DNA from: Pseudomonadota bacterium
Lineage (GTDB): Bacteria > Desulfobacterota > Desulfobulbia > Desulfobulbales > JAHJIY01
Reading direction: 5' to 3'
DNA length: 64,000 nt
Assembly: GCA_018823175.1 (NCBI GenBank)
Contig: JAHJIY010000081.1
Coordinates: 20,551 to 84,550, forward strand
The notes beneath the pieces were generated by a model. That model was not told the DNA's origin, made no database searches, and saw only the letters and a list, made by a program, of their open reading frames with translations. Below are positions 51,912 to 61,029 of the stretch, one piece after another. The first letter of the stretch is position 1. Every line of letters starts with the position of its first letter. Both the position numbers and the translations under genes were made by a program.

Positions 51912-53267
51912 TTACCCGACCTTTTCACCATCCACCAGTTTATTAAGCAGCAGACCGGTGAGAATCTTCGGATAAAAATAGGTCGATTTGTGCGGCATCA
52001 CCAGTTTTTCATCCGCCACAATCTTGACCTGGGCAACCGGTGTATGGTTCATTAAAAAAATAACCGGATTGGCATGTGAGTCCGCCTCCTCTTTTACCGC
52101 AGCATCAAGCGCCTCATCCGGATCGCTGAAATACTCAACCAGCCCATCTTCCTCGCATTTCTGATGATCCAGATTAAGCAAGGAGCCGATAACCAGATCA
52201 GACAAAACGACTACGTCAAGGGCCCTTAAGGACGGCGCGATCGAGGCAAACCGCTCATCGTCCATCGCCCCTTTTTTCATGGTCATCAAAAAACATCGGT
52301 CCTCACCGGCATGATAAAGGCCAAAAGAGGGGATATCCCCTCCCACTTCCTCCATCCGGCCCAACACCTCGGCCAGTAATACCTCCCGTGAGCCATGGGC
52401 AATTTCCTCCAGATCAAAAGAAACAGAAAGACTCTTGACCAGCGCGGCGGAACCGACCCCGTCAGCGATCCGAACCAGTCGATGGGTGGGCAGCACGGAC
52501 AGGCCGGGATCCTCCATCGGACAAAGATACATCATGATATAGTTGGCCGGACTGTCCTCGGCAAAACTCCCCTGCTTACGCATCATCTCTCTGAACTGCA
52601 AGGCCGTAGTGTAACGATGATGACCGTCGGCGATATAAACGGACTTTTCGGCAAACAACTCAGCCACCCGGGCAAGAACCGCCGGATCGGTCACCGCCCA
52701 GATCGTATGACGGCAACCGTCCTGATCCAGGGCTGAGCAAAGCGGCTCTTCCGGACAGGAGGCTTCCATCGCCGCCATTACCGCACCCTCTTGATCTGGA
52801 TAGAGAGAAAATACCTTGCTGAATTGGGTGCGACAGGCATCAAGCAGTCGGACCCGGTCAGTAATCACCCCTTTGAATGTTTTTTCATGCGGCTTGACTA
52901 TCCCTTCGGAAAATTCGGCCAATTGCACCAGACAGACCAGCCCCTTCCTGGTAAGACGCCGACCGGAGGGATGGGTATATTCAATATTATACAAATAAAT
53001 AGCAGGGACCTGGTCACGGATCAGAACGGAATCATCCTGCCACTGATCAAGAAGATTTCGGGCCTGCAGATATCGCTCATCGGTCAGCGCTTCCGGCGTC
53101 ACACTCTTGCTCAAATCAAGCTGAATCATATTGTAAGGGTTCTTCGCCAGAAGATCGGCCTGGGACTTATGGTCGATAATATCATACGGCGGGGTTACCA
53201 CATCTTCCATCCGCTCAATTGCTGCCGGATTATATCTTAGGCCGCGAAACGGCGCGATCAGGGCCAT
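51912..53267 (-). CDS. DUF1015 family protein
   Basis: 451 residues from the ATG at 53267, which follows AGGAGAC. It begins ALIAPFRGLRYNP then VVTPPYDIIDHK and NMIQLDLSKS, and later VYIADGHHRYTTALQF (HHR motif) and MYLCPMEDPGLSVLPTHR, the DUF1015 signature. Members of this family include a free-serine kinase in archaea, but the bacterial role is unsettled. The gene is convergent with nothing and divergent from queD. Confidence 0.8.
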   Translation of the reverse strand: MALIAPFRGLRYNPAAIERMEDVVTPPYDIIDHKSQADLLAKNPYNMIQLDLSKSVTPEALTDERYLQARNLLDQWQDDSVLIRDQVPAIYLYNIEYTHPSGRRLTRKGLVCLVQLAEFSEGIVKPHEKTFKGVITDRVRLLDACRTQFSKVFSLYPDQEGAVMAAMEASCPEEPLCSALDQDGCRHTIWAVTDPAVLARVAELFAEKSVYIADGHHRYTTALQFREMMRKQGSFAEDSPANYIMMYLCPMEDPGLSVLPTHRLVRIADGVGSAALVKSLSVSFDLEEIAHGSREVLLAEVLGRMEEVGGDIPSFGLYHAGEDRCFLMTMKKGAMDDERFASIAPSLRALDVVVLSDLVIGSLLNLDHQKCEEDGLVEYFSDPDEALDAAVKEEADSHANPVIFLMNHTPVAQVKIVADEKLVMPHKSTYFYPKILTGLLLNKLVDGEKVG

Positions 53268-53350
53268 CGTTGTCTCCTGTCTCAAAACTGACACAACCTT
53301 AAATAACCCCAACTGGATATTTCAGGTTGTGATCATGCTTCTGTTAATTT

Positions 53351-53472
53351 ATACCTTTCTTCTATATAAAGAAGATAAAGGTTTGTATATGTATTCAATA
53401 ACCATCTAATTTTCAAGATAATCAGGTGGCCAAAAAAAATATCCGCCGAAACGGCTGCGATAACTACCTGAT
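53351..53472 (+). promoter_or_regulatory. Leader/promoter region of queDE with two inverted repeats
   Basis: ACCTTTCTTCT pairs loosely with AAGAAGATAAAGGT (53353-53381). ATCAGGT (53421-53427) pairs with ACCTGAT (53466-53472), enclosing the small hairpin GCCGAAACGGC. It does not match a preQ1 riboswitch I know. A structured leader or a regulator site is possible. Confidence 0.35.
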
Positions 53473-53520
53473 ATTAAGAGACAACCCTATTTAAAAAAAT
53501 AATTGACAGGAGAGTTTTTT

Positions 53521-53892
53521 ATGTTTGACCTTTTCATCAAAGCCCATTTTTCATCCGGCCACCATCTCCGGAATTATCCCGGCAACTGCGAAAAACCACA
53601 CGGTCACAACTGGAAGGTTGAGGTAACGATCCGAGCCACGGAACTTGACGAACTGGGGATGGCCGTTGATTTCCGAACAGTCAAAACCGCGGTCAAAGAG
53701 GTAACCGACACCCTGGACCATTGCGACTTGAACGAACATCCGGCCTTTCAGGACAAAAACCCCTCATCGGAAAATATCGCGGTCTACATTTTTGACTGCC
53801 TTAAAAAAACCCTGAGCTCCGACCATTACAAACCATACAGCGTAGAGATCCGCGAAACCGATTCCTGCGGAGTGATCTACCGTGAGGGATGA
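53521..53892 (+). CDS. queD: 6-carboxytetrahydropterin synthase
   Basis: About 123 residues from the ATG at 53521, which follows ACAGGAGAG; TTG at 53503 is in frame but lacks this site. The fold signature is CEKPHGHNWKVEV (Cys23, His27, His29), with FSSGHHL upstream and ENIAVYIFDCL then ETDSCGVIY at the end. It makes 6-carboxytetrahydropterin from dihydroneopterin triphosphate, an early queuosine precursor step. It overlaps queE by 11 nt. Confidence 0.94.
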   Translation: MFDLFIKAHFSSGHHLRNYPGNCEKPHGHNWKVEVTIRATELDELGMAVDFRTVKTAVKEVTDTLDHCDLNEHPAFQDKNPSSENIAVYIFDCLKKTLSSDHYKPYSVEIRETDSCGVIYREG

Positions 53893-54538
53893 GCCGACCC
53901 TGGAGATTTCCGAACTCTTTTACAGCATTCAAGGCGAATCGACCTTTGCGGGACAACCGTGCCTTTTCATCCGGTTGTCAGGCTGCAACCTGCGCTGCAA
54001 CTATTGTGACGCTCACTATACCTACGAGGAACCGGGACGGAAAATGCAAATTTCCGAACTGCTTGATTTTGTCAAAAACCATACCGTCCCACTGGTTGAA
54101 ATTACCGGCGGCGAACCTCTGATGCAGCCCGAGGTCAACCAACTCATGGTATCTTTACTGGCCGAGGGCCGAACGGTGCTTCTGGAGACCAACGGTTCGA
54201 TCAGTCTGGCCAAGGTCCCGGCCGGGGTGATTAAAATAATGGACATCAAATGTCCGGACAGCGGCATGCATGAACATCTGGCCCCAGACAATCCGGCGCT
54301 TCTAAACAAAGATGACGAAATAAAATTTGTTCTGTCATCAAGAAAGGATTACGACTGGGCCAAAGAAATAATCCGAACCCATAAGTTAAATCGACTGAAG
54401 AACCTGCATTTCTCGCCAGTAGTCGACCGGCTACCACCAGCCACCCTCGCCGACTGGATCATGGCCGACCAACTGCCGGTCAGGATCCAGCTCCAGCTCC
54501 ACACCATTCTCTGGCCCGAGCTGAAACGGGGCGTTTAA
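53882..54538 (+). CDS. queE: 7-carboxy-7-deazaguanine synthase
   Basis: 218 residues from a GTG start within the end of queD. It has the radical SAM motif CNLRCNYC (Cys35, Cys39, Cys42), ELFYSIQGES at the start and VEITGGEPLMQ and LETNGSISL in the core. QueE makes 7-carboxy-7-deazaguanine from carboxytetrahydropterin; QueC/QueF then lead to queuosine. The two queuosine genes are coupled; queC and tgt are not in the window. Confidence 0.94.
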   Translation: MRDEPTLEISELFYSIQGESTFAGQPCLFIRLSGCNLRCNYCDAHYTYEEPGRKMQISELLDFVKNHTVPLVEITGGEPLMQPEVNQLMVSLLAEGRTVLLETNGSISLAKVPAGVIKIMDIKCPDSGMHEHLAPDNPALLNKDDEIKFVLSSRKDYDWAKEIIRTHKLNRLKNLHFSPVVDRLPPATLADWIMADQLPVRIQLQLHTILWPELKRGV

Positions 54539-54540
54539 CC

Positions 54541-54650
54541 AGGTATCCCGACTCAATTCAGCTATATACCCCAAGGGTACCCCAAGGGCACTTCCTCCGG
54601 GGCGCATAAGTTTCGTTTGAGCCGATACTCGACTCAACTCAGCTATAAAT
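54541..54650 (-). repeat. Interspersed palindromic repeat family I, near-duplicated copy
   Basis: Read on the minus strand: TATAGCTGAGTTGAGTCG, then GCTCAAACGAAACTTATGCG, GGAAGTGCCCTTGGGG, and a second TATAGCTGAATTGAGTCGG. TTGAGTC...GCTCAA pairs. The first bases are the last codons and stop of the yvcK-like gene. It lies between convergent queE and that gene. Confidence 0.7.
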
Positions 54651-56900
54651 TTCGGCACTATGCTGGAAGACCACTTCCCGGAAATAATCGATTAAATCAC
54701 GCCGCCGGTCCGTTATTTTTGACTGTTCAGCGACTAGATCCGATCTCTCCATGCGCAGAATAGTCATCTTGTATTCAATGTGGGCGGCAAAACGATTGTC
54801 CAGATACCAGGCGTAGAGCAGACCAAACAACATCCCCGGTGGCGTAAACCCCTCACTCCCATTAACCAGTCGAGAATAGCTTAAAGGATCAAAGGCGGAA
54901 CGATTCATCCGCACCAGGTGCAGATAGCGGTCAAGTTCCTCATCACTGAACAAACAGCATCGCTCGGCAGACGGTCGCACGTTTAACCGGAAAACCTGCC
55001 CCAGTTGCTCGCCGTCAAACTCGACCGGCAGCATCTCTTTTTGCCCGACATAATTTCCCAGCAACGATTGCCCCAGGGCCACCAGAAAGGCCACCTCAAA
55101 ACGATCACGATCAGCCAAAACATCATGCCGCACCTTGATCAACCGGTCAAACGGATCATAAAATGAAAAAACCAGGTCCCAGATCTGAGAGCGCTGCCAG
55201 GCCTGACTTTTCACCACCATTACTCCCTGGAGGAAATCGAGATGACCAACCGGAATATCCTGGTGTCGCCAGAGAATGTCGAAAATCTCAACCCTGAGCT
55301 CAGGGTCGATCTCCAGTTCAGCCAATCTTTTGCTGATCAACTGGCCCCGCTGCCTGGGCGTTTGCTTTGCACGATTAAGGAGAGGTTTACTCATGACGGA
55401 ACAGACAGACAAATCATTTTTTTCAGGATGGTCAAACCTTGATCTGATCGCCCAGATGGCCCGCAAAGCCCTGGCCAGCGACAGAGGGTCATGCTGGACT
55501 ACCCGGCGCTCTTCAAGAATCTTCCCGGAAAAAATCCTGCTTTCCAGGGGAGCAAACCCCATGGCGGCAACCTTGTCCCGATCAAGATAAATAGGGACCT
55601 TATCCTCCAGAGCATAACTCTGCAGGATACTGCCCGGGATCTCTTGCAGACCAAGCACCATGATCTGCCGAAACAGCCCTTGCACGCCACCGGGGATATT
55701 CCGATTATAGGCCTTGATCAGATCAGAAACATAAAACCTTCTTTTAGGTTCCTCGCGAACCAGATCGGTCTCACCCTGCTGGATCCACAGATTGGAAACC
55801 AGGACCTTCAAGGCCCGATGATTGGCGCGAATCGCCCCGGCGATCCCGGGGACCTGCAAGATGGGAATGATGCTCGAGTATAGACTGCCCGGCGCAAAAA
55901 GAATAATATCGGCCTGGGAGATCGATGCCGCCACCTCGGCCGGCATCGAAGGCTGATCGGCAAATTCAACAAGAACACGGTCTACCGGATAGCCGCGCCG
56001 GGCATGACCGGACTTGTATTCGCCGGTAACCAGCACCCCATTAGCGTACAATATTTTAAGGATGGCCGGCGTGGTGGTGCATGGTAAAACCGAATTTTCT
56101 CCGGCCCCGACCAGATTTGACAGGGATCCAAGTCCGGCCAGCAAAGAATCGGAAGAGACCTCAAGCCCATTATCCACCTGCCGGTATATAGCAGCCGCCA
56201 GCAACAGGTTCCCGAGACAGTGCGGACGGAGCAGCACCGGGGAGAGACGAGAATCTTGCTCGATATTATTTAATAAAATAAGAAGACCTGCCCGCATACC
56301 GTCAGGCAAAAGCTGCAAGTCAATCCCTTCCTGCCGGATAAATTCAACCAGGGCAGGAGGCTTCTGATCATAGCGGCAGTTAAACAGACGATGCAGAACT
56401 CCGGCAACGGCAAAGGCCTGATCTTCGGTCAGGCCATATTTAGCCTGCAACCGCAGGCAACTGACGGAAGAAAGCATGACGTGGCGCAAATCACCCAAGG
56501 CAATAAGCGGCAGGTCTTTTAACAATTCCCCGGTGGATCCACCATCATCCGTAATACAGACCACGGCGCGGGTACACGGGAACAACTCCTTCAGCCCATG
56601 AAAGGGCGAATCAGGCCAGGCCGGATGGCGACTGTCGCCACCAAGCAGATTGGACAGACCGGTGCCGCCGCCGAAGACCACCACCCGCACCCCATTTGTA
56701 TCAACCGCTGAGATAGTGGCAGCAAGTTCATCCAGACCGGCAACGGCCGCAGCCGGCCCGGCAGGGGTTCCGGAAAGAACCAGTTCAACTACCTTCTCGG
56801 CCAGATCGCCCCGGGGTAACAGGTCAAGCGGCGCGAACTGCAATCCGGCCAATCTTTCAAGACATTGCCCAACCTGATCAACACTCTCACAACGCTTCAT
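54639..56900 (-). CDS. YvcK/CofD-family (UPF0052) protein, long form
   Basis: 753 residues, about twice the usual 310-330. The YvcK/CofD core lies at about 70-400: VVVFGGGTGLSNLLGG (77-88), VCITDDGGSTGELLKDLP, ALGDLRHVML, then ENSVLPCTTTPAILKILYANGVLVTGEY. A C-terminal region of about 330 residues (with RHQDIPVGHLDFLQGV and FSFYDPFDRLIKVRHD) has no match I know. YvcK proteins affect cell-wall and carbon metabolism; CofD makes the F420 precursor, but F420 genes are absent here. The gene ends within a palindromic repeat. Confidence 0.8.
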   Translation of the reverse strand: MKRCESVDQVGQCLERLAGLQFAPLDLLPRGDLAEKVVELVLSGTPAGPAAAVAGLDELAATISAVDTNGVRVVVFGGGTGLSNLLGGDSRHPAWPDSPFHGLKELFPCTRAVVCITDDGGSTGELLKDLPLIALGDLRHVMLSSVSCLRLQAKYGLTEDQAFAVAGVLHRLFNCRYDQKPPALVEFIRQEGIDLQLLPDGMRAGLLILLNNIEQDSRLSPVLLRPHCLGNLLLAAAIYRQVDNGLEVSSDSLLAGLGSLSNLVGAGENSVLPCTTTPAILKILYANGVLVTGEYKSGHARRGYPVDRVLVEFADQPSMPAEVAASISQADIILFAPGSLYSSIIPILQVPGIAGAIRANHRALKVLVSNLWIQQGETDLVREEPKRRFYVSDLIKAYNRNIPGGVQGLFRQIMVLGLQEIPGSILQSYALEDKVPIYLDRDKVAAMGFAPLESRIFSGKILEERRVVQHDPLSLARALRAIWAIRSRFDHPEKNDLSVCSVMSKPLLNRAKQTPRQRGQLISKRLAELEIDPELRVEIFDILWRHQDIPVGHLDFLQGVMVVKSQAWQRSQIWDLVFSFYDPFDRLIKVRHDVLADRDRFEVAFLVALGQSLLGNYVGQKEMLPVEFDGEQLGQVFRLNVRPSAERCCLFSDEELDRYLHLVRMNRSAFDPLSYSRLVNGSEGFTPPGMLFGLLYAWYLDNRFAAHIEYKMTILRMERSDLVAEQSKITDRRRDLIDYFREVVFQHSAEIYS

Positions 56901-56911
56901 AAGCGTCCTCG

Positions 56912-57838
56912 CTAGAGGCCGGTCGCCGCCATCTGGGTCCGCACAGCCTGTTCCGAATCACCCATCGCGGTTTTTTCCTCCGCGGTCAATTGAAACTCAA
57001 GAATCCGCTCCACCCCACCGGCGCCCAACACTACCGGCACGCCGAGGAAACAACCGGCAAAGCCGAACTCCCCTTCCAGATAAGCAGCGCAGGGCAAAAC
57101 TCTTTTACTGTCGGTCAGGATGGCCTCCGCCATTTCAACTGCGGCCAGACCCGGCGTATAAAAAGCACTACCGGTTTTCAGATGATTGACGATCTCCGCC
57201 CCGCCATGCTGGGTCCTTTTAACTATTTCAGCCAGCCTCTCCGCTGAAATCAGGTCCGTGACCGGAACGCCTGAAACATTGGCCAACCTGATCAGCGGCA
57301 ACATCTTATCACCATGAATACCCATAACCATTGCATTGACATCTCTAGGCGCCACCTGCAACTCCGCGGCCAGAAAAGTACGATAACGGGCCGAATCAAG
57401 GACTCCGGCCATCCCGACCACCCGGTTTCGAGGAAACCCGGAGACTTTAAATGCCGTATAAACCATGGCGTCAATCGGATTGGTGACCACAATCAACACA
57501 CATTCCGGAGAATACTTAGCCGCCTGCTCCGCACACCCTTTAACGATGGCCACATTCTTGGCCAGCAGATCATCCCGCGACATCCCGGGCTTGCGGGCCA
57601 GACCGGCGGTGATAATCACCACATCCGATCCGGCGGAGTCGGCATAATCATTAGAGCCGATGATCGTGCCGGAAAAGCCGTCAACCGGCCCGGACTGCAA
57701 CAGGTCAAGCGCCTTGCCCTGCGGCACGCCCTCAACCACATCAAGCAGGACGATATCACCCAACCGCCTAGTCGCGGCCCAGTGCGCCGCCGTGGCCCCG
57801 ACATTGCCGGCGCCGATAATTGTTATTTTATTTCGCAT
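56912..57838 (-). CDS. mdh: Malate dehydrogenase
   Basis: 308 residues. It has GAGNVGATAA (10-19) for NAD, Arg82 and the nearby ARKPGMSR loop that sets malate specificity, LDSARYRT with Asp148/Arg151, and MGIHGDKM with catalytic His175. The size and motifs are typical of the lactate/malate dehydrogenase type, and Arg82 argues for malate. It lies 11 nt before the yvcK-like gene on the same strand. Confidence 0.93.
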   Translation of the reverse strand: MRNKITIIGAGNVGATAAHWAATRRLGDIVLLDVVEGVPQGKALDLLQSGPVDGFSGTIIGSNDYADSAGSDVVIITAGLARKPGMSRDDLLAKNVAIVKGCAEQAAKYSPECVLIVVTNPIDAMVYTAFKVSGFPRNRVVGMAGVLDSARYRTFLAAELQVAPRDVNAMVMGIHGDKMLPLIRLANVSGVPVTDLISAERLAEIVKRTQHGGAEIVNHLKTGSAFYTPGLAAVEMAEAILTDSKRVLPCAAYLEGEFGFAGCFLGVPVVLGAGGVERILEFQLTAEEKTAMGDSEQAVRTQMAATGL

Positions 57839-57985
57839 TTTATCCTCTCTAGGTATCCAGTAAATTTAAACTTATCAAAATATAAATTAACCACAAAGAC
57901 AGCAGCCACACAAAGTAACCCGTTTAAAATCAATAAATGTTCTCGGTGTTCTCCGTGCCTCTGTGGTGAAAAAACCAAATGCAGA

Positions 57986-58753
57986 TCATGACTTACGGAA
58001 AAGCTCTTCCACCCGTTCAAGATCTTTCGGGGTGTCAACTTCCACCGAGTCATGTTCGGTGAGCACGACTTTAATTCGATAGCCATATTCCAGGGCACGT
58101 AATTGTTCAAGCTTTTCAAACCTCTCCCACTCCCCCTCCGGCAACCCGACAAAGGTCATCAGAAATCCTTTCCGGTATGCATAAAACCCCAAATGCTTAT
58201 AATAAGTGGGAGTCATCGGCTCCTCGGGATTACGCTGGAAAGGAATGGCCGATCTGGAAAAATAAAGGGCCATGCCATTACGATCAAATACCGTTTTAAC
58301 ATGGTTCGGGTCATTGATCTCCTCGGGCCGAATAATCTTATAAATCAGGGTAGACATCGGCAGAGCCGGATCTTCCAAAAGAGGCGCCGCCACCTGCCGG
58401 ACCACTTCCTGATCAAACAATGGCTGGTCGCCCTGAATATTGACCACCACATCCTGCTCGTTGATCTCCAGCATATTGGCCGCCTCGGCCAGACGGTCAG
58501 TACCTGAGACATGGTCATTACTGGTCATCACCACCCGGCCGCCGAAATCACGCACACACTGGGCTATCCGCTCATCATCGGTGGCCACCGCCACCGATGA
58601 GAGAAGATCTACCTTGAGCGCCCGCTCATAGACATGCTGAATCATCGGTTTGCCCATGATCTTGGCCAGAGGTTTTCCCTCAAAACGATTGGACTGATAA
58701 CGGGCCGGAATAATTGCGACAACTTTAGGCTGTAATTTATGGGTCGGATCCAT
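57986..58753 (-). CDS. kdsB: 3-deoxy-manno-octulosonate cytidylyltransferase
   Basis: 255 residues with the nucleotidyltransferase start IIPARYQSNRFEGKPLAKI and IQGDQPLFDQEVVR and PEPMTPTYYKHLGFYAYRKGFL. KdsB activates Kdo as CMP-Kdo for lipid A core synthesis. This fits the Gram-negative envelope and the LpxL/PagL genes of the window. Standalone; the usual kdsA and waaA are elsewhere. Confidence 0.95.
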   Translation of the reverse strand: MDPTHKLQPKVVAIIPARYQSNRFEGKPLAKIMGKPMIQHVYERALKVDLLSSVAVATDDERIAQCVRDFGGRVVMTSNDHVSGTDRLAEAANMLEINEQDVVVNIQGDQPLFDQEVVRQVAAPLLEDPALPMSTLIYKIIRPEEINDPNHVKTVFDRNGMALYFSRSAIPFQRNPEEPMTPTYYKHLGFYAYRKGFLMTFVGLPEGEWERFEKLEQLRALEYGYRIKVVLTEHDSVEVDTPKDLERVEELFRKS

Positions 58754-58783
58754 TACTCTCTCTTTATTTTATAATTTCGGTTA

Positions 58784-58838
58784 AAGCTGAGTTGAGCAGC
58801 TAGTCTGCTCAAACGAAACTTATACCCGCAGGGTGTAA
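58784..58838 (+). repeat. Interspersed palindromic repeat family I copy
   Basis: GCTGAGTTGAGCAG then CTGCTCAAACGAAACTTAT. TTGAGCAG (58792-58799) and CTGCTCAA (58805-58812) form a perfect 8-bp stem. CTCAAACGAAACTTAT is shared with the copy at 54541-54650. Lies between divergent kdsB and rsmJ. Confidence 0.65.
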
Positions 58839-58929
58839 ACCGTTATTTTCAATTACTGCAAAAATTAGGCGAACATTTATAACATTAACCGCTGCCAAAC
58901 TCTACTAGACTTTACGCGAGGCCTCAACC

Positions 58930-59706
58930 TTGTCCCAGCAATCTCCCATAAAAATTGCGGTCCTGATTATCGATGATATGCAGGAGAAGGCCACCGCGCT
59001 TGCCGCTAATCTGGCGCTCGCCTTAGTAGAGCAGGAGACGGCAGATTATGATTTTTTCCTGGTGCCGACCAACCAAAGACTGGAGCTTCGGCAGGCCGGG
59101 CCAAAAGCCCCGGGGCCGTTATCGGTGGATTTCACGACCGGCGCAACCGCCTATCGCCGCCTAAAAGGTGGCGGCAAGCGCCAGACCCTGGTCCGGGCCA
59201 TCGGCATAAAAGGAGCCAAAAATCGTACTGTCCTTGATGCCACGGCGGGATTGGGCCGAGATGCCTTCGTCCTGGCCTGCCATGGCTGTTCCCTCATCCT
59301 GATGGAACGAGACCCGATCATCGCGGCACTGCTGGAAGACGGCCTGCAAAGAGCGGCCGTCTCGGCCCAGACCGCACAAATTATGCAAGAGCGGATGCAA
59401 TTTATCGCCGGCGACCTCATCAATCCACCCGCCGCTTTACAAGACATGGACCGACCGGAGGTGATCTACCTGGACCCCATGTACCCGCATCGCACCAAGA
59501 GCGCCCTGGTCAAAAAAGAAATGCGCATGATCAGGGCGATTACCGGTGACGATGAGGACGCCCCAAAACTACTGACCGCCGCCTTGCAATATGCAAAAAA
59601 AAGGGTGGTGGTGAAAAGACCGAAAACGGCGCCTGCCATTGCCGGACCTCCACCAGCCACCTCGATAAAAAGTAAAAACAGCCGCTTCGATATTTATCTG
59701 ATCTGA
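58930..59706 (+). CDS. rsmJ: 16S rRNA (guanine-1516-N2)-methyltransferase
   Basis: 258 residues from TTG at 58930 (GAGG upstream); an ATG at 58978 is an alternative. It has the SAM fold VLDATAGLGRDAFVL and LMERDPIIAALLEDGLQR, and the long, highly conserved block VIYLDPMYPHRTKSALVKKEMRM, VVVKRP, SRFDIY at the end. This matches RsmJ, which modifies G1516 in 16S rRNA. Length fits. Confidence 0.93.
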   Translation: MSQQSPIKIAVLIIDDMQEKATALAANLALALVEQETADYDFFLVPTNQRLELRQAGPKAPGPLSVDFTTGATAYRRLKGGGKRQTLVRAIGIKGAKNRTVLDATAGLGRDAFVLACHGCSLILMERDPIIAALLEDGLQRAAVSAQTAQIMQERMQFIAGDLINPPAALQDMDRPEVIYLDPMYPHRTKSALVKKEMRMIRAITGDDEDAPKLLTAALQYAKKRVVVKRPKTAPAIAGPPPATSIKSKNSRFDIYLI

Positions 59707-59777
59707 CCGTTTTTATTCTTTTTTCACCTTGCCTTTAAAGAAAAGTTCTTCACCGATCACCGGTAACTCGAACTGAA

Positions 59778-60983
59778 TCAAACCGCGGCGGCCGCCTTTT
59801 CCAGGGCAGCGCACATTTCCTTGAGACGCGCAGCGGAAAGCTTGATCGGCACCTGAAAAACCAGCAACCGTCCCATGATCGCGGCCGTCGCCGGCAGGAC
59901 CTGCGGGTCATAGATCACCCGTTTTTTACCCTGCTGGTCATTAAACGGCCAGCCTGATTTTGCCAGGGTGGACCCGGCAAGCAAGTGCTCCCACTTCGGA
60001 TAATAATGCCAGGTGTTATCCGCGAAATATATCGCGCCGCAACCGTTATCCTTCAAAACCTGATTCACCGCCCTCGCCTTTTGGGCATCGGGCAGGAAAA
60101 AAGCAAAAAAGGTCGCGTTATCACCAGCCGGATCAAGAATGGTCCGGAAAGTGACGCCGGGAATTTTAGCCGCCGCCGCCCGCAAGACCTTCTTGTGTTC
60201 CTTCTGGGTGGCGATCATCCCGTCGAGCTTGGCCAACTGGGCCAAACCGATCGCCCCCTGCAGTTCCATCATCCGGTAATTGAACCCGATAAAACTCCGA
60301 CCCTCACCGCCCCGCCCACCGGGATTAGAGGCATGATCATGGCCGTGATCGTGATATTCCGACATATTGCGCCAGAGCGCTTCATCATTGGTAATCACCA
60401 TACCACCCTCACCGGTGGTCATGGTTTTAACTGCGTCAAAAGAAAAGGTCCCGCACTTGCCAAAGGTACCAAGGGCCTTGCCGTTTAATTTGCCGCCGGC
60501 CGCCTGGGCGGTATCCTCAATCACCGGGATCCCGTGTTTATCGGCAATGGCGACAATCTCGGCAATCCGGGCCGGGGCCCCCATCATGTGCACTGGAATA
60601 ATCGCTTTAGTTTTCGCGGTGATCTTTTTTTCCAGATCGGCCGGATCCATATTCAAGGTCTCGTCAACTTCGGTAAACACCGGCACCGCCCCGACATCAA
60701 AAATTGCCTCCCAGGTTGCAACAAAGGTGAATCCTTGCGTGATAACTTCATCCCCCGGCCCCACCCCGAGCACCGCCAAGGCAACTTTTAAAGCAACCGT
60801 GCCGGAAGTGACAGCCTGGGCATAACCGGCTCCGCAGTAAGCGGCAAACTTCTGTTCAAAACTCCTAACCTTGTAAACCCCCTTGCGCTGCTCCGGGAAT
60901 TCATATCTGAAAAGTACCCCGGTATCGAGGACTTCCATTATTTCCTTCTTCTCTTCCTCGCCAAACACCTCAAACCCAGGCAT
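59778..60983 (-). CDS. DegT/DnrJ/EryC1/StrS-family aminotransferase
   Basis: 401 residues. The PLP lysine is Lys186 in FDAVKTMTTGEGG, and Asp157 (IEDTAQAAGG) contacts the ring nitrogen. It starts MPGFEVFGEEEKKEIMEVLDTGVLFRYEF. This family makes amino sugars or amino-cyclitols from keto-sugars using glutamate. The neighbouring Fe-alcohol dehydrogenase might supply an aldehyde or keto substrate but is 120 nt away across a repeat. The pathway is unknown. Confidence 0.85.
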   Translation of the reverse strand: MPGFEVFGEEEKKEIMEVLDTGVLFRYEFPEQRKGVYKVRSFEQKFAAYCGAGYAQAVTSGTVALKVALAVLGVGPGDEVITQGFTFVATWEAIFDVGAVPVFTEVDETLNMDPADLEKKITAKTKAIIPVHMMGAPARIAEIVAIADKHGIPVIEDTAQAAGGKLNGKALGTFGKCGTFSFDAVKTMTTGEGGMVITNDEALWRNMSEYHDHGHDHASNPGGRGGEGRSFIGFNYRMMELQGAIGLAQLAKLDGMIATQKEHKKVLRAAAAKIPGVTFRTILDPAGDNATFFAFFLPDAQKARAVNQVLKDNGCGAIYFADNTWHYYPKWEHLLAGSTLAKSGWPFNDQQGKKRVIYDPQVLPATAAIMGRLLVFQVPIKLSAARLKEMCAALEKAAAAV

Positions 60984-61029
60984 CGCAGCCTCCTTAATTA
61001 TTTATTCAAATAAATCACTCAGATTTTTT

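Noticed and set aside
53401..53520. preQ1 riboswitch upstream of queD
   Set aside because: The pairing and loop sequence do not fit preQ1-I, -II or -III as I know them; left as an unassigned structure.
54639..56900. F420 biosynthesis gene cofD
   Set aside because: The core is shared by CofD and YvcK, but no other F420 gene is here, so the YvcK-type role is more likely.
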